From assembly GCF_023715205.1 (NCBI RefSeq), contig NZ_JAMBNR010000005.1, forward strand, positions 186,001 through 250,000: 64,000 nucleotides of DNA, read 5' to 3'. Positions 8,879 through 17,178 of the stretch are shown here, one piece after another. The stretch's first letter is position 1, and each line of letters opens with the position of its first letter. Origin of the DNA: Mesobacillus maritimus. GTDB taxonomy: Bacteria; Bacillota; Bacilli; Bacillales; Cytobacillaceae. A model generated the notes under the pieces. The model saw only the letters and a list, made by a program, of their open reading frames with translations. It was not told where the DNA came from and searched no databases. The translations under genes and the position numbers were made by a program.

Positions 8879-10621
8879 CTAATCAAATTGCACTGGTACC
8901 CATTTTCGGACACTATTCACAAACCATGCTTGACTCACGTATTCTAAATCTTCTATTGTTAGTACTTTTTCTTTAATCACATTATTTTGAAGTAAGTGTT
9001 GCCGGAAAGTTCCAGCTAATAAACCGCTGCAAATTGGTGACGTCCAAAGTTCTCCGTTCATTTCAACAACAAGATTGCCATTGGTAAACTCCGTAAGCTC
9101 TCTATCTTGGTTCCAAAGCAAAACGTCGAAAACGTCATCAGCCTTTTTCTGTTGAAAATAGTTGTAGATTTCACGATTTGTCGTTTTATGATATAGAAAA
9201 GGGTGCTCGCGGTCAACTGGTTCATCGGCCAAAGTGACAGTAAAAGGTGATTCAAAAGCAGAAAGTGGTTGCCCCTCAATCGTGATCTCACCGTTTTTAT
9301 GTAGCAAAAGGCGAACTTTTCTATCCTCTTGTTGCAAAGCGGCATAGCTGTTCAAATGCTGTTTTACGTCATCACGCCTAAACTGATAGCCAAATGTACA
9401 CGCGCTCCGCTCAAGCCTCTCCAAATGTTCAGCTAATAAAAAATAACGACCATTCTCAAGCAATAAACTTTCTAATAAGTGAAAGTCTGCTCGTTTTTCC
9501 TGTAGAAAACTAGCTTTTGCGAGTACCTCCTCATATTCTCCGTCAGCGGTTGAATCCCATGTCACGCCGCCGCCAACTCCATAGGTTGCTATTCCAGTTT
9601 GATGGTCAATTAGCACCGTTCGAATCGGGACATTAAAAATAGCTTCTTGATTAGGGGTGATATAACCAATTGCTCCGCAATAAACGTCGCGGGGAGACGT
9701 TTCCAAATTAGCAATTACTTCCATCGTCTTAATTTTCGGCGCACCAGTAATGGAACCACATGGGAACAAGGCTTTAAACACATCTACCAATTTGGTATCT
9801 TCCACGAGTTTTGCCGTGATCGTGGAAGTCATTTGGTGTACGGTTGGATAAGCTTCAATCTCAAAAAGCTTAGCAACATGGACTGTTCCCGGCTCAGCAA
9901 TCATGCCCAAATCATTCCTCAACAAATCCACAATCATCACATTTTCAGACCGGTTTTTCTCAGAATGATAAAGCCAATCCGCATTGTTTTTGTCTTCTTC
10001 TGGTGTCGGACCTCGCTTCACCGTGCCTTTCATCGGACGGGTGGTAATGTTTTCTCCTTTTAAGTGAAAAAACAATTCAGGCGAAGCGGAAAGAATACTC
10101 ACCTCTCCAGTATGAAGATAAGCACAATAATTCGCATTTTGTGCTTTCTTTAGTTTTTCAAAATAAGCCACATCATCCCCAGTAAATTTCGCGTTTAGCC
10201 GAATGGTGTAGTTTGTCTGATATGTTTCACCGCTCTCAATGAACTGTTTGATCGTGTTGATATCTTCTTCGTATGTTTCAACTGGAACGGAAGGAGTCCA
10301 CTCTGAAATTTGATACACTCCTGAACTAGCAAGCGGTGATTCATGCGGTTCATCAAAGATTCCAAACCAAAGCAGTGGAAAAGATTCTCCACCTTTACTC
10401 ACTTTAAAAGCAGTGTCAAATGCAGGTGCACTTTCGTAGGATAAAAAGCCAGCAGCATAAAAGCCATTTTGCACTTCATTTTGTACTTTTTTTAACATAG
10501 GAATCACATCATCAATAGAATTAGCACAAAAGATCTTCTTTGCATTTTTAAATGTAAGTGGCTTAATATGGCCATCACTAGTGGCAAACTCAAACGATAA
10601 TAGGGGTTCTAGTTGTGTCAT
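8879..10621 (-). CDS. pabB: Bifunctional aminodeoxychorismate synthase component I / aminodeoxychorismate lyase
   Basis: A 580-residue fusion of PabB and PabC acting in 4-aminobenzoate (folate) synthesis. The N-terminal 370 residues are a chorismate-binding domain with TRPMKGTVKRG; the Lys of PMKGT marks aminodeoxychorismate synthase, whereas anthranilate synthase has PIAGT. GSITGAPKIKTMEVI is also present. The C-terminal 200 residues are a class IV aminotransferase fold with the pyridoxal-phosphate Lys probably in FLYHKTTNR, and ELTEFTNGNLV. The fused protein would turn chorismate plus ammonia into 4-aminobenzoate. It overlaps the end of pabA by about 32 bases, so translation is likely coupled. 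The fusion is seen in many bacteria, although B. subtilis keeps the genes separate. Confidence 0.93.
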   Translation of the reverse strand: MTQLEPLLSFEFATSDGHIKPLTFKNAKKIFCANSIDDVIPMLKKVQNEVQNGFYAAGFLSYESAPAFDTAFKVSKGGESFPLLWFGIFDEPHESPLASSGVYQISEWTPSVPVETYEEDINTIKQFIESGETYQTNYTIRLNAKFTGDDVAYFEKLKKAQNANYCAYLHTGEVSILSASPELFFHLKGENITTRPMKGTVKRGPTPEEDKNNADWLYHSEKNRSENVMIVDLLRNDLGMIAEPGTVHVAKLFEIEAYPTVHQMTSTITAKLVEDTKLVDVFKALFPCGSITGAPKIKTMEVIANLETSPRDVYCGAIGYITPNQEAIFNVPIRTVLIDHQTGIATYGVGGGVTWDSTADGEYEEVLAKASFLQEKRADFHLLESLLLENGRYFLLAEHLERLERSACTFGYQFRRDDVKQHLNSYAALQQEDRKVRLLLHKNGEITIEGQPLSAFESPFTVTLADEPVDREHPFLYHKTTNREIYNYFQQKKADDVFDVLLWNQDRELTEFTNGNLVVEMNGELWTSPICSGLLAGTFRQHLLQNNVIKEKVLTIEDLEYVSQAWFVNSVRKWVPVQFD

Positions 10622-11216
10622 AATTTAATTTTTCCTTTTGTTGTTGTGCTGGTTGGTTGATAAAAAAGTTTTGCAACAAATCTAGCCCTTGTTCTGATTG
10701 AATCGCTTCCGGGTGAAATTGAACGCCCTCAACGGGAAACGCCCGGTGCCGCAACGCCATGATTTCTCCATCCGTACTGCGAGCACTGATTTCAAGAGAA
10801 TGAGGAACCGTGTGCTCGTCAACTATTAATGAATGATAGCGTGCCACCTGCAAAGGCTTTGAAAGTCCAGTAAAAACGCCTTGATTGTCATGTTCAATTA
10901 AAGAGACTTTTCCATGCATCGGCCGTTTGGCTTTAATAATTTGACATCCAAATGCTTGGGCAATAATTTGCTGACCAAGACATACCCCAAAAATCGGAAT
11001 CTCCTGATAAAAAGTTTGGACAACCTCTAAACAAATACCTGCAGAATCAGGGTTCCCTGGACCAGGAGACAACAGAATATGGGAAGGGTTCAATTTTGAG
11101 ATTTCCGCTATTGTAATCTGGTCATTCCGTTTCACAACCACGTCTTCGCCAAGCTCACGAATATACTGGAATAGATTAAAAGTGAAAGAATCATAGTTGT
11201 CGATTAATAAAATCAT
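10590..11216 (-). CDS. pabA: Aminodeoxychorismate synthase component II (glutamine amidotransferase)
   Basis: A 208-residue class I glutamine amidotransferase that gives ammonia to the PabB domain encoded by the next gene. Visible signatures are the N-terminal ILLIDNYDSFTFNL, the oxyanion region LLSPGPGNPDSAG, the nucleophile Cys in FGVCLGQQ near residue 79, and the catalytic His/Glu in VQFHPEAIQ. In Bacillus this subunit can serve both PabB and TrpE; pairing with pabB/C here points to folate. The C-terminus extends past the usual end and overlaps pabB/C. No trp genes are nearby. Confidence 0.93.
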   Translation of the reverse strand: MILLIDNYDSFTFNLFQYIRELGEDVVVKRNDQITIAEISKLNPSHILLSPGPGNPDSAGICLEVVQTFYQEIPIFGVCLGQQIIAQAFGCQIIKAKRPMHGKVSLIEHDNQGVFTGLSKPLQVARYHSLIVDEHTVPHSLEISARSTDGEIMALRHRAFPVEGVQFHPEAIQSEQGLDLLQNFFINQPAQQQKEKLNYDTTRTPIIV

Positions 11217-11582
11217 TGGGAAACTGCTCCATTTCTTAGCTATTTTTAATAAAGTCTTTTCGCAAAATATGTTGTTAATGGAAAAAGTTAAGGGCTATTT
11301 TAGTTGTAAACTTGGGTAGACCTTTTAGGAGATAGCCTATAAACAACATCTTCATTAAAATCATGTATAGATTTTCATAACTACTTCCACGTTATCAGCC
11401 TTTGTTAAGTACTATTTAAAAGCATTCTAGCATGAAGGAGAGAAATTTTCGTGCTTTTTTCACAATAAATCTCTATTAAATTGTAATATTTTTAAAGCTT
11501 CTTCGAAAAAGAAAAGAGTAGAATGAAGAGGTACATAGAAGAATGGAGCAGGATGGATTTGCAGTGTAGGGAGGAAGTGACA
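11217..11582. other. Intergenic region, no clear gene
   Basis: This 366-base AT-rich region separates divergent pabA and the formate/nitrite-type channel. The segment from about 11246 to 11330 begins with GTCTTTTCGCAAAATATGTTG, close to the terminal repeat of the MITE-like element at 18684, and might be a relic of it. I see no RNA gene or convincing coding sequence. Confidence 0.4.
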
Positions 11583-11657
11583 ATGAAAATGAAAGTGAAC
11601 ACCAAGTTACATCTTAGTAAGAGGTGCATCTTCCTAAAACTATTTAATATTAAGTGA
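11583..11657 (+). CDS. Possible 24-residue leader peptide
   Basis: A short ORF with a good GGGAGGAAG ribosome site seven bases before its ATG. It encodes MKMKVNTKLHLSKRC.. and ends 40 bases before the channel gene. The peptide is strongly basic. It may be translated as a leader for the downstream gene, or may be chance; nothing in the sequence proves expression. Confidence 0.3.
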   Translation: MKMKVNTKLHLSKRCIFLKLFNIK

Positions 11658-11697
11658 GGAGTTTCACAAACAAAAAAGAAAATGAGGCGCAAAAGGA

Positions 11698-12519
11698 ATG
11701 GCATATCGAACTCAAGAAGAAAATATCGAAAAAATCGTTGAAACAGGTGTCAATAAAACCGGCTACCCCTTCTTGAAAATTTTCATTTTAGGTTTCCAAG
11801 CAGGTGCGTTTGTTGCGTTGGGATATTTATTATCAATCCGAGTAACCGCCGTTCTTCCCGAGCATTTACAAGGGCTCAGTAGTTTGGTCGGAGCATCGGT
11901 GTTCCCAATCGGACTAATTTTAACTTTACTCGTTGGTGGGGAGTTGTTAACTGGCAATATGATGACAGTTCCATTTGCCAAGCTCGCAAATCGTGTTACC
12001 TTGCATCATGTATTTATCAATTGGTTTTTCGTGATGATTAGCAACTTTCTCGGCGCTGTATTTATTGCCTATTTTTTCGGACATGTGGTGGGTCTAACGG
12101 AGTCCGCTCCATATCTAGCGGAAACGGTATCGATTGCGGCTCATAAACTTGACGCAACTTTTATCCAAGCGTTTATTTCAGGGATTGGATGCAATTGGCT
12201 TGTTGCCTCTGCTGTTTGGCTTTGTTACTCCTCAGATGACTTAATTGGGAAAATTGTTGGCATTTGGTTTCCAACAATGGCGTTCGTAGCGGTCGGGTTC
12301 CAGCATGTTGTAGCGAATATGTTTGTGATTCCAAGTGCAATTTTTGCTGGCTATTTTTCCTGGTTTGAATACTTACATAATTTTATCCCTGTGCTCTTAG
12401 GGAATGCCGTTGGCGGCGCGATTTTTATCGCCGGGGCGTATTGGCATGCTTATATGAAAAAGGACTCTCCGCCAAAAACATTTTCGAAGCAATTTTATAA
12501 AACAGGGGAAGGCTCCTGA
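11698..12519 (+). CDS. Formate/nitrite transporter family channel
   Basis: A 273-residue membrane protein of the FNT family (FocA/NirC/YrhG type), pentameric channels for small monovalent anions such as formate, nitrite or hydrosulfide. Six hydrophobic spans are visible. Family signatures are LGFQAGAFVALGYLLS, GGELLTGNMM (the conserved loop between spans 2 and 3), and ISGIGCNWLVASAVWL. The conserved channel His is probably in GFQHVVANMF. The substrate cannot be assigned, since no formate lyase or nitrite reductase is next to it. The ribosome site is weak (GAGG ten bases upstream), so control through the short upstream ORF is possible. Confidence 0.9.
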   Translation: MAYRTQEENIEKIVETGVNKTGYPFLKIFILGFQAGAFVALGYLLSIRVTAVLPEHLQGLSSLVGASVFPIGLILTLLVGGELLTGNMMTVPFAKLANRVTLHHVFINWFFVMISNFLGAVFIAYFFGHVVGLTESAPYLAETVSIAAHKLDATFIQAFISGIGCNWLVASAVWLCYSSDDLIGKIVGIWFPTMAFVAVGFQHVVANMFVIPSAIFAGYFSWFEYLHNFIPVLLGNAVGGAIFIAGAYWHAYMKKDSPPKTFSKQFYKTGEGS

Positions 12520-12589
12520 AACGGGCACCAATCCAATATTTGCCTCATAGGCTGTTAAAGATGTTTTATTCCTAGGGAGGCGAAAGAAT

Positions 12590-13486
12590 TTGGCGGAAAA
12601 ATCCTACCGAGAAATAATCGCTGATTGGTGCAACGAAATTGAGTTTACGTTTATCGATGTAAAAGATCACCTAATCGGGCGTATGGATGAAAATGAAATA
12701 CAAACTTGGGAAGAACAATTAAGTTTATTAAAAAGAGAAGTAGAAGCAGAAGTCGATATTCAAGATGAAGTTTCTTTATATGAAAAAGCAACTTTGTTAC
12801 ATGATGAATTAAATTCTTTTCTCAGCCAGGCAGAGCGTCAAGAGGGGATGCAACTTCAACCTGTACCGATTGGTGGTCATCGTTTACCACCAATGCCATA
12901 TCGTTATGATGCATTGGAACCAGTCATTGCAGAAGAAATTATGAGACTTCATCATACGAAGCATCACCAAGGGTATGTAGATGGGTTAAACAAGGCTGAA
13001 AAAGAGATGAAAAAAGCTCGTGACAATAACGATTTTAGCTTGATCAAACATTGGGAAAGAGAAGCCGCTTTTCATGGTTCTGGTCATTATCTTCATACGA
13101 TTTTTTGGAATGTAATGAGTCCTGATGGCGGTGGCAAGCCATCGGGAAGATTAAAAACAGCGATTGATCAATCTTTTGGAAGCTTTGACAAATTTAAAAA
13201 GCACTTTACAGAAGCAGCGAAGAATGTTGAAGCTGTCGGTTGGGCTATTCTCGTTTGGTCTCCGCGCGCTCACAGATTAGAAATTTTGACAGCAGAAAAA
13301 CATCAAAACTTAACTCAATGGGATACAATTCCATTGCTTGTATTAGATGTATGGGAGCACGCTTATTATCTTCAGTATAAAAACGAAAAAGGAAAATATG
13401 TTGAAAATTGGTGGAAAGTGGTTAACTGGAAGGAAGTTGAAGACCGATTTAATAAAGCAAGTAAGCTAACTTGGCAGCCATATTAA
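12590..13486 (+). CDS. sodF: SodF-type Fe/Mn superoxide dismutase
   Basis: A 298-residue protein whose last 200 residues are an Fe/Mn superoxide dismutase that disproportionates superoxide. Metal-ligand motifs are MRLHHTKHHQGYVDGL (first His), AAFHGSGHYLHTIFWN (second His) and LDVWEHAYYLQY (Asp and third His). The substrate-gate segment is LPPMPYRYDALEP. The N-terminal 95 residues form a charged, probably helical extension absent from ordinary SodA; B. subtilis SodF has a similar extension. Start is TTG at 12590 behind GGGAGGCG. It lies 70 bases after the channel gene and could share its transcript, as no terminator separates them. Confidence 0.9.
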   Translation: MAEKSYREIIADWCNEIEFTFIDVKDHLIGRMDENEIQTWEEQLSLLKREVEAEVDIQDEVSLYEKATLLHDELNSFLSQAERQEGMQLQPVPIGGHRLPPMPYRYDALEPVIAEEIMRLHHTKHHQGYVDGLNKAEKEMKKARDNNDFSLIKHWEREAAFHGSGHYLHTIFWNVMSPDGGGKPSGRLKTAIDQSFGSFDKFKKHFTEAAKNVEAVGWAILVWSPRAHRLEILTAEKHQNLTQWDTIPLLVLDVWEHAYYLQYKNEKGKYVENWWKVVNWKEVEDRFNKASKLTWQPY

Positions 13487-13495
13487 CAAATTTTG

Positions 13496-13535
13496 AAGTC
13501 CCAAAACGACTGATTTGTTTTGGGACATTTTGTTA
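13496..13535 (+). terminator. Rho-independent terminator after sodF
   Basis: GTCCCAAAAC pairs with GTTTTGGGAC, followed by ATTTTGTT. Confidence 0.75.
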
Positions 13536-13676
13536 TATAGAAAAGGCTTAAGCTTTGATTTGCCTGAACAATAAATCATGTTCTATCCTCACTCAAAATA
13601 TTTCTTTTATCTTCCACTAATGGACAACTTATGCACTGTTTCATCTTTGGCAATCATGTAGATAGGATGAAATGTT

Positions 13677-14516
13677 ATGGAGGGGATTATCATCGGATTC
13701 TTTCATGTGATTGGAAAAGGCATTGGAACAGTAGCGGGGGTTGTGCTAGGTGGTGGAGTTCGTTTTGTTGGCAAAAAGCTTCATTCTCCGGGGGTCGAAG
13801 AATTTGGTGCCGGTATAACAGAAGGTACGAAACAGGCGATGGAACGTGTCGGGAAGAAAATCAATCAAGCTGACCACGACAGTGTTGATGTTTTTTCAAA
13901 GAAGGAACTAAAATCAGAATCAGGTGTGGACCCATTGAAAGCGTCGGCTCTAGAAATACTTGATAATACTGGCAACTCTCTTACTTATCAGGTTAAAACG
14001 TCAGGAGTGATGTATGAAGGGAAACCCGCTGGACTTAAGAACGGTAAAGTGAATGCAGGTTTCATGTTTTCTGTGGGGAGTGTCGATTTTAAAAATACTC
14101 ATAAAGAACAGGATAAATCAAAAGAAAATGTCAAAGCTGACACAAAGGTTCCGTTTGTTGAAAAAACGATTGAACTACCGATTGGGGAAGTAACCGGGAC
14201 TTTTCCTGTGTTTGATGTTGGATATGAAATACAGTTACCAGAAAGCTTGTATCTTTATTCTGACGATGTTCATTTTGCTTATGCTAATATAGAACTACAT
14301 CAAGCTTTGGAGACAAATTCGGATTTAGTTCATGAACTAAACTTGGATCAACAAGATATTGAGAGATTAAAAGTCGGCAACACACCTGACGGCTATGCAT
14401 GGCATCATCATGAAGAACCTGGCAAACTGCAGTTGGTTGACCGCGACTATCATCAGCATACTGGACATACCGGTGGTCGTGAACTCTGGGGCGGTGGATT
14501 TGAAAAACGCTATTAA
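13677..14516 (+). CDS. WHH-type HNH/EndoVII nuclease, polymorphic-toxin-like
   Basis: A 279-residue protein whose C-terminus carries the nuclease signature DGYAWHHHEEPGKLQLVD, then HQHTGHTGG and WGGG. This matches the WHH branch of the HNH/EndoVII nucleases found as toxin tips in Bacillus. The first 35 residues are Gly-rich and hydrophobic (GKGIGTVAGVVLGGGVRFVG), suggesting a membrane-inserting or glycine-zipper segment. There is no LXG, pre-toxin or signal domain, so any export route is unclear. The centre (about 150-240) contains VFDVGYEIQLPESLYLYSDD, usual before this nuclease domain. The ATG at 13677 follows AGGATGAAATGTT, a weak site. The neighbouring gene looks like the immunity partner and is frameshifted. 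Confidence 0.8.
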   Translation: MEGIIIGFFHVIGKGIGTVAGVVLGGGVRFVGKKLHSPGVEEFGAGITEGTKQAMERVGKKINQADHDSVDVFSKKELKSESGVDPLKASALEILDNTGNSLTYQVKTSGVMYEGKPAGLKNGKVNAGFMFSVGSVDFKNTHKEQDKSKENVKADTKVPFVEKTIELPIGEVTGTFPVFDVGYEIQLPESLYLYSDDVHFAYANIELHQALETNSDLVHELNLDQQDIERLKVGNTPDGYAWHHHEEPGKLQLVDRDYHQHTGHTGGRELWGGGFEKRY

Positions 14517-14536
14517 TTATAGGGAGAGAGAAACCA

Positions 14537-15086
14537 GTGGATGCTAGTACCGAGACATATTTTAAAAATTTAACTTCAACAGACAAAGAAGAACAGTACG
14601 TAGCCTATCAAAAAATCATGCTCGTAACAAAAGAACCAGTGAATTGGGCTTATGAAGTTTGAACCAGTTGGTTACAGAGTTAACTGATAAGGACGCTCAT
14701 AAACGTTCAAGAGCGGCGCAGTTCCTTAGTCAGCTTGCCATTAGTGACCCTGAAAAACGAATTTTACGTGATTATCCCTCCATATGGGAAGTCACCAAAG
14801 ATAAAAAGTTCGTGACTGCACGCCATAGTTTGCAAAGCATTTGGAGGATCGCACTTGCTGGCGATGAGCAAAAAGACCTCGTCCTTAAAAGCATCACAGA
14901 GCGTTTTCATACTTGTGTAGGTGAAAAAAATTATACGTTAATTCGCTTTGACATTATACATGGATTGCGAGACTTATTGATGAAACTCATGATGAGCAAG
15001 TAAAGTCACTCGCATTAAGGTTAATTGAGGAAGAAGAGGATGAAAAGTATAAGAAGAAGTATAGTGGCGTATGGCAAAACGTTTAG
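14537..15086 (+). pseudogene. HEAT-repeat-like probable immunity protein, two frameshifts
   Basis: Starting from GTG at 14537 behind AGGGAGAGAG, the first frame gives MDASTETYFKNL.. up to VNWAYEV and then stops (TGA at 14660). A -1 step to the frame starting at 14659 continues NQLVTELTDKDAHKRSRAAQF.. to LIRFDIIHGLRDL. A second -1 step near 14975 continues IDETHDEQVKSLALRLIEEE.. to GVWQNV, stop at 15084. Joined, it is a roughly 183-residue helical protein with HEAT-like repeats. Each break equals one lost base. The position directly behind a nuclease toxin suggests an immunity protein, which is an inference. Sequencing error is an alternative explanation for both breaks. Confidence 0.7.
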
Positions 15087-15150
15087 TGTGTTTGAATGCA
15101 TACATAAAACCTCTTAATTAGTGCAAACTAATGTTCGGGAGGCTGATTTT

Positions 15151-15468
15151 ATGGACAACAATCAAGATTTTAACCAAATTTATCAAAATTATAAGCAACA
15201 AAGTGAGCAGCAAGCACAAATGGAATCAAATGTGGAGGTCCAACCTGGTAAAGAACAGATTGTCGCTGTGCGTAAAAATGACGATGGCGATTTGATTGCC
15301 TTTAAAACCGAGAGTGGACGTGAATTGGATTACGTGACCGCCTTAGAAGAAGCGAAAGCTGGAAGATTAGCACATGTGGATGTATTTCATAAATATGGGC
15401 GTGACATTCTCCGCAGTGAGCCAGATGGTGTCAAAGAAAATAACTTGGACCAGTTACCTACTTTTTAA
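15151..15468 (+). CDS. DUF3892-type small protein
   Basis: A 105-residue soluble protein. The first 40 residues are Gln-rich (NNQDFNQIYQNYKQQSEQQ). The C-terminal 60 residues, from EQIVAVRKNDDGDLIAFKTE to AHVDVFHKYGRDILRSEPDG, match the short DUF3892 pattern of Bacillus proteins with no known activity. I chose the ATG at 15151 because GGGAGG lies eight bases upstream; a GTG at 15121 would be longer but has no ribosome site. It follows the toxin/immunity pair and may belong to the same accessory block. Confidence 0.7.
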   Translation: MDNNQDFNQIYQNYKQQSEQQAQMESNVEVQPGKEQIVAVRKNDDGDLIAFKTESGRELDYVTALEEAKAGRLAHVDVFHKYGRDILRSEPDGVKENNLDQLPTF

Positions 15469-15542
15469 CTAAGTTTGTTGTTTTATGGTGTTGTTAAATT
15501 ATTTAGTTGGTTTAATCAAGTTTTAAAAGCGAAAGGATGAGA

Positions 15543-15592
15543 AAAAGCCTAAAAAGTTTCGCCTTTATAAGGTTTAAACTTTTTAGGCTTTT
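15543..15592 (+). terminator. Strong terminator
   Basis: AAAAGCCTAAAAAGTTT pairs perfectly with AAACTTTTTAGGCTTTT around an 18-base loop. Confidence 0.85.
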
Positions 15593-15632
15593 ATTGTCAT
15601 TAAACGTTAGTTGTCTTTTGTAGGTAAATTCT

Positions 15633-15900
15633 TTAACTATTGATTGGCCAAATTTCAGCAGCATAGTCGAAGATATTAACAACTTCTTCACAAATCAAAT
15701 CAAGTTCTAGAGAGTGGAGAACAGCACCATCTTCCGCTAGAGCCACAAAGCCACGGAGTGTATTCGAGACGTTTAGGTCAACCTATTTACATTTCGAATT
15801 AGTTCTAATTTGTCATCGGAAACGAGTGGATAGAGTATTTTTACTCAAGTTGGGAACGATTTGTTTCAATTCCTTGATTGGCAATAGTAAAAGGACCACT
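15633..15900 (-). pseudogene. Decayed remnant of an unknown gene
   Basis: Read on the minus strand, the last part encodes DLNVSNTLRGFVALAEDG, then LELDLICEEVVNIFDYAAEI and WPINS before a stop at 15633. Upstream, in two other frames, KILYPLVSDDKLELIRNVNR and GIETNRSQLE look protein-like but are separated by stops. I read this as a gene fragment with at least two frameshifts; the family is not recognised. The rest of the gap to 16128 holds only one decayed dispersed palindrome. Confidence 0.45.
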
Positions 15901-16049
15901 ATGACACTTAAATCTCGATTGAAAAGTATATTCTTTTTACGAAAAACTATATTTCTATTATGATAGACTCGACAAGCTCCTACTTCTAAAAGTTGAAAAA
16001 TGGAAAGGTTTTTTCGCTTTGAAACAAAAGGGAGCTAATTACCAAATAA

Positions 16050-16072
16050 CTGGATGGTGCATGTCACCATGA
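16050..16072. repeat. GGTGCC-type dispersed palindrome, copy 3 (decayed)
   Basis: TGGATGGTGCATGTCACCAT is a mutated copy in reverse orientation. Its flanking ACCAAATAACT corresponds to the tails at 487 and 7997, so the repeat unit extends beyond the palindrome. Confidence 0.65.
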
Positions 16073-16128
16073 AAAAATTACCGAAAAATAACCAGTAAGA
16101 TTTTGCTTATTGAGGAGGACGAAGCAAA

Positions 16129-16899
16129 TTGGTGAACTATTTAGAAGAGATAAATGGGGATTTGTGGTTGATTGAGGATGAACAAGATAATTTGAAAGTG
16201 AGTTATCGCATTAAAGAAGTGATATACGAAGAACAAACTCCTTTCCAGCATTTGATGATTCTCAATTCATATGATTTTGGCCGTATGTTGGTGTTAGATG
16301 GCGTGGTACAAACCACATCCTTAGACGGATACATTTATAACGAAATGATTGCTCATGTGCCACTTGCGATTCATCCAGATCCTAAGACAGTTTTAATTAT
16401 TGGTGGTGGAGATTGCGGTGTCGCAAAAGAAGTTTGTAAGTACGAAAATATTGAAAAGATTCATATGGTTGAAATTGATCGTCAAGTGGTAACCGCGTGC
16501 AAGCAGTATTTGCCTGCTGTATCAGGAAAACTTTCGGATCCAAGGGTCGAGTTTATTTTCGCAGATGGCGTGGCCTTTGCGAAAACGAAAAAGAATGAGT
16601 ATGATGTCATTATTGTAGATTCCTCCGACCCGGTTGGACCTGCGCATGTGCTGTTCGAGAAAAGCTTCTACCAAAGTCTTTATCAAGCATTGAAACAAGA
16701 CGGTATTATGGTTTGTCAAAGTCAATCGCCGATTTTTCATAAAAAGATTATGAATCAAACGTATCATCGCATTGAGGAATTTTTTCCGCATGTAAAGCGG
16801 TATACCGCTGTCGTTCCGACTTATCCTGGAGGTCTGTGGAGCTTCACAATCGGTTCAAAACAGTATACGGAACCGGTACCAAGTAAGGTTGATAACTAA
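16129..16899 (+). CDS. speE: Spermidine-synthase-like aminopropyltransferase
   Basis: A 256-residue member of the spermidine/spermine synthase family, which moves an aminopropyl group from decarboxylated S-adenosylmethionine to putrescine. The N-terminal beta domain (QTPFQHLMILNSYDFGRMLV, then DGVVQTTSLDGYIYNEM) is followed by the cofactor site LIIGGGDCGVAKEV, the acidic VEIDRQVV, and the catalytic-loop segment VDSSDPVGPAHVLF. PTYPGGLWSFTIGS near the end is also typical. GGGDCG instead of the usual GGGDGG is a small deviation. Start is TTG at 16129, ten bases after GAGGAGG. No speD or agmatinase is adjacent, so the function is assigned by family only. Confidence 0.85.
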   Translation: MVNYLEEINGDLWLIEDEQDNLKVSYRIKEVIYEEQTPFQHLMILNSYDFGRMLVLDGVVQTTSLDGYIYNEMIAHVPLAIHPDPKTVLIIGGGDCGVAKEVCKYENIEKIHMVEIDRQVVTACKQYLPAVSGKLSDPRVEFIFADGVAFAKTKKNEYDVIIVDSSDPVGPAHVLFEKSFYQSLYQALKQDGIMVCQSQSPIFHKKIMNQTYHRIEEFFPHVKRYTAVVPTYPGGLWSFTIGSKQYTEPVPSKVDN

Positions 16900-16982
16900 G
16901 AGACAAAGTATGTGAACTCTGAAGTCGTTACCGGTTGTTTTGCATTGCCTCAATTTGTCTTGAAACAATAATTTACTTCACC

Positions 16983-17034
16983 AAATGGGAACTGTCTTCC
17001 TCAAAGCGAGTAGGAAGTATGTTCCCATTTTTTA
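16983..17034 (+). terminator. Rho-independent terminator after speE
   Basis: AAATGGGAAC pairs with GTTCCCATTT, and inner CTTCCT pairs with AGGAAG; a T run follows. Confidence 0.85.
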
Positions 17035-17178
17035 TTGTATTCAAAGGACTCTTCCAGTTAATTACCAAAGAATAGGATGAGCATTGTAAACAAAAGGTAA
17101 AAGAGAGTAGAGGCTGATATTTTTTGTTTTTCTGTATAGATTTATGATTCTTTAACGTGGGTAATAGGAGGATGGAAG

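Noticed and set aside
17100-17178. TreR operator upstream of the first treP
   Set aside because: Only a loose TGTATAGATTTA-like string is present, without the palindromic TTGTATATACAA core.
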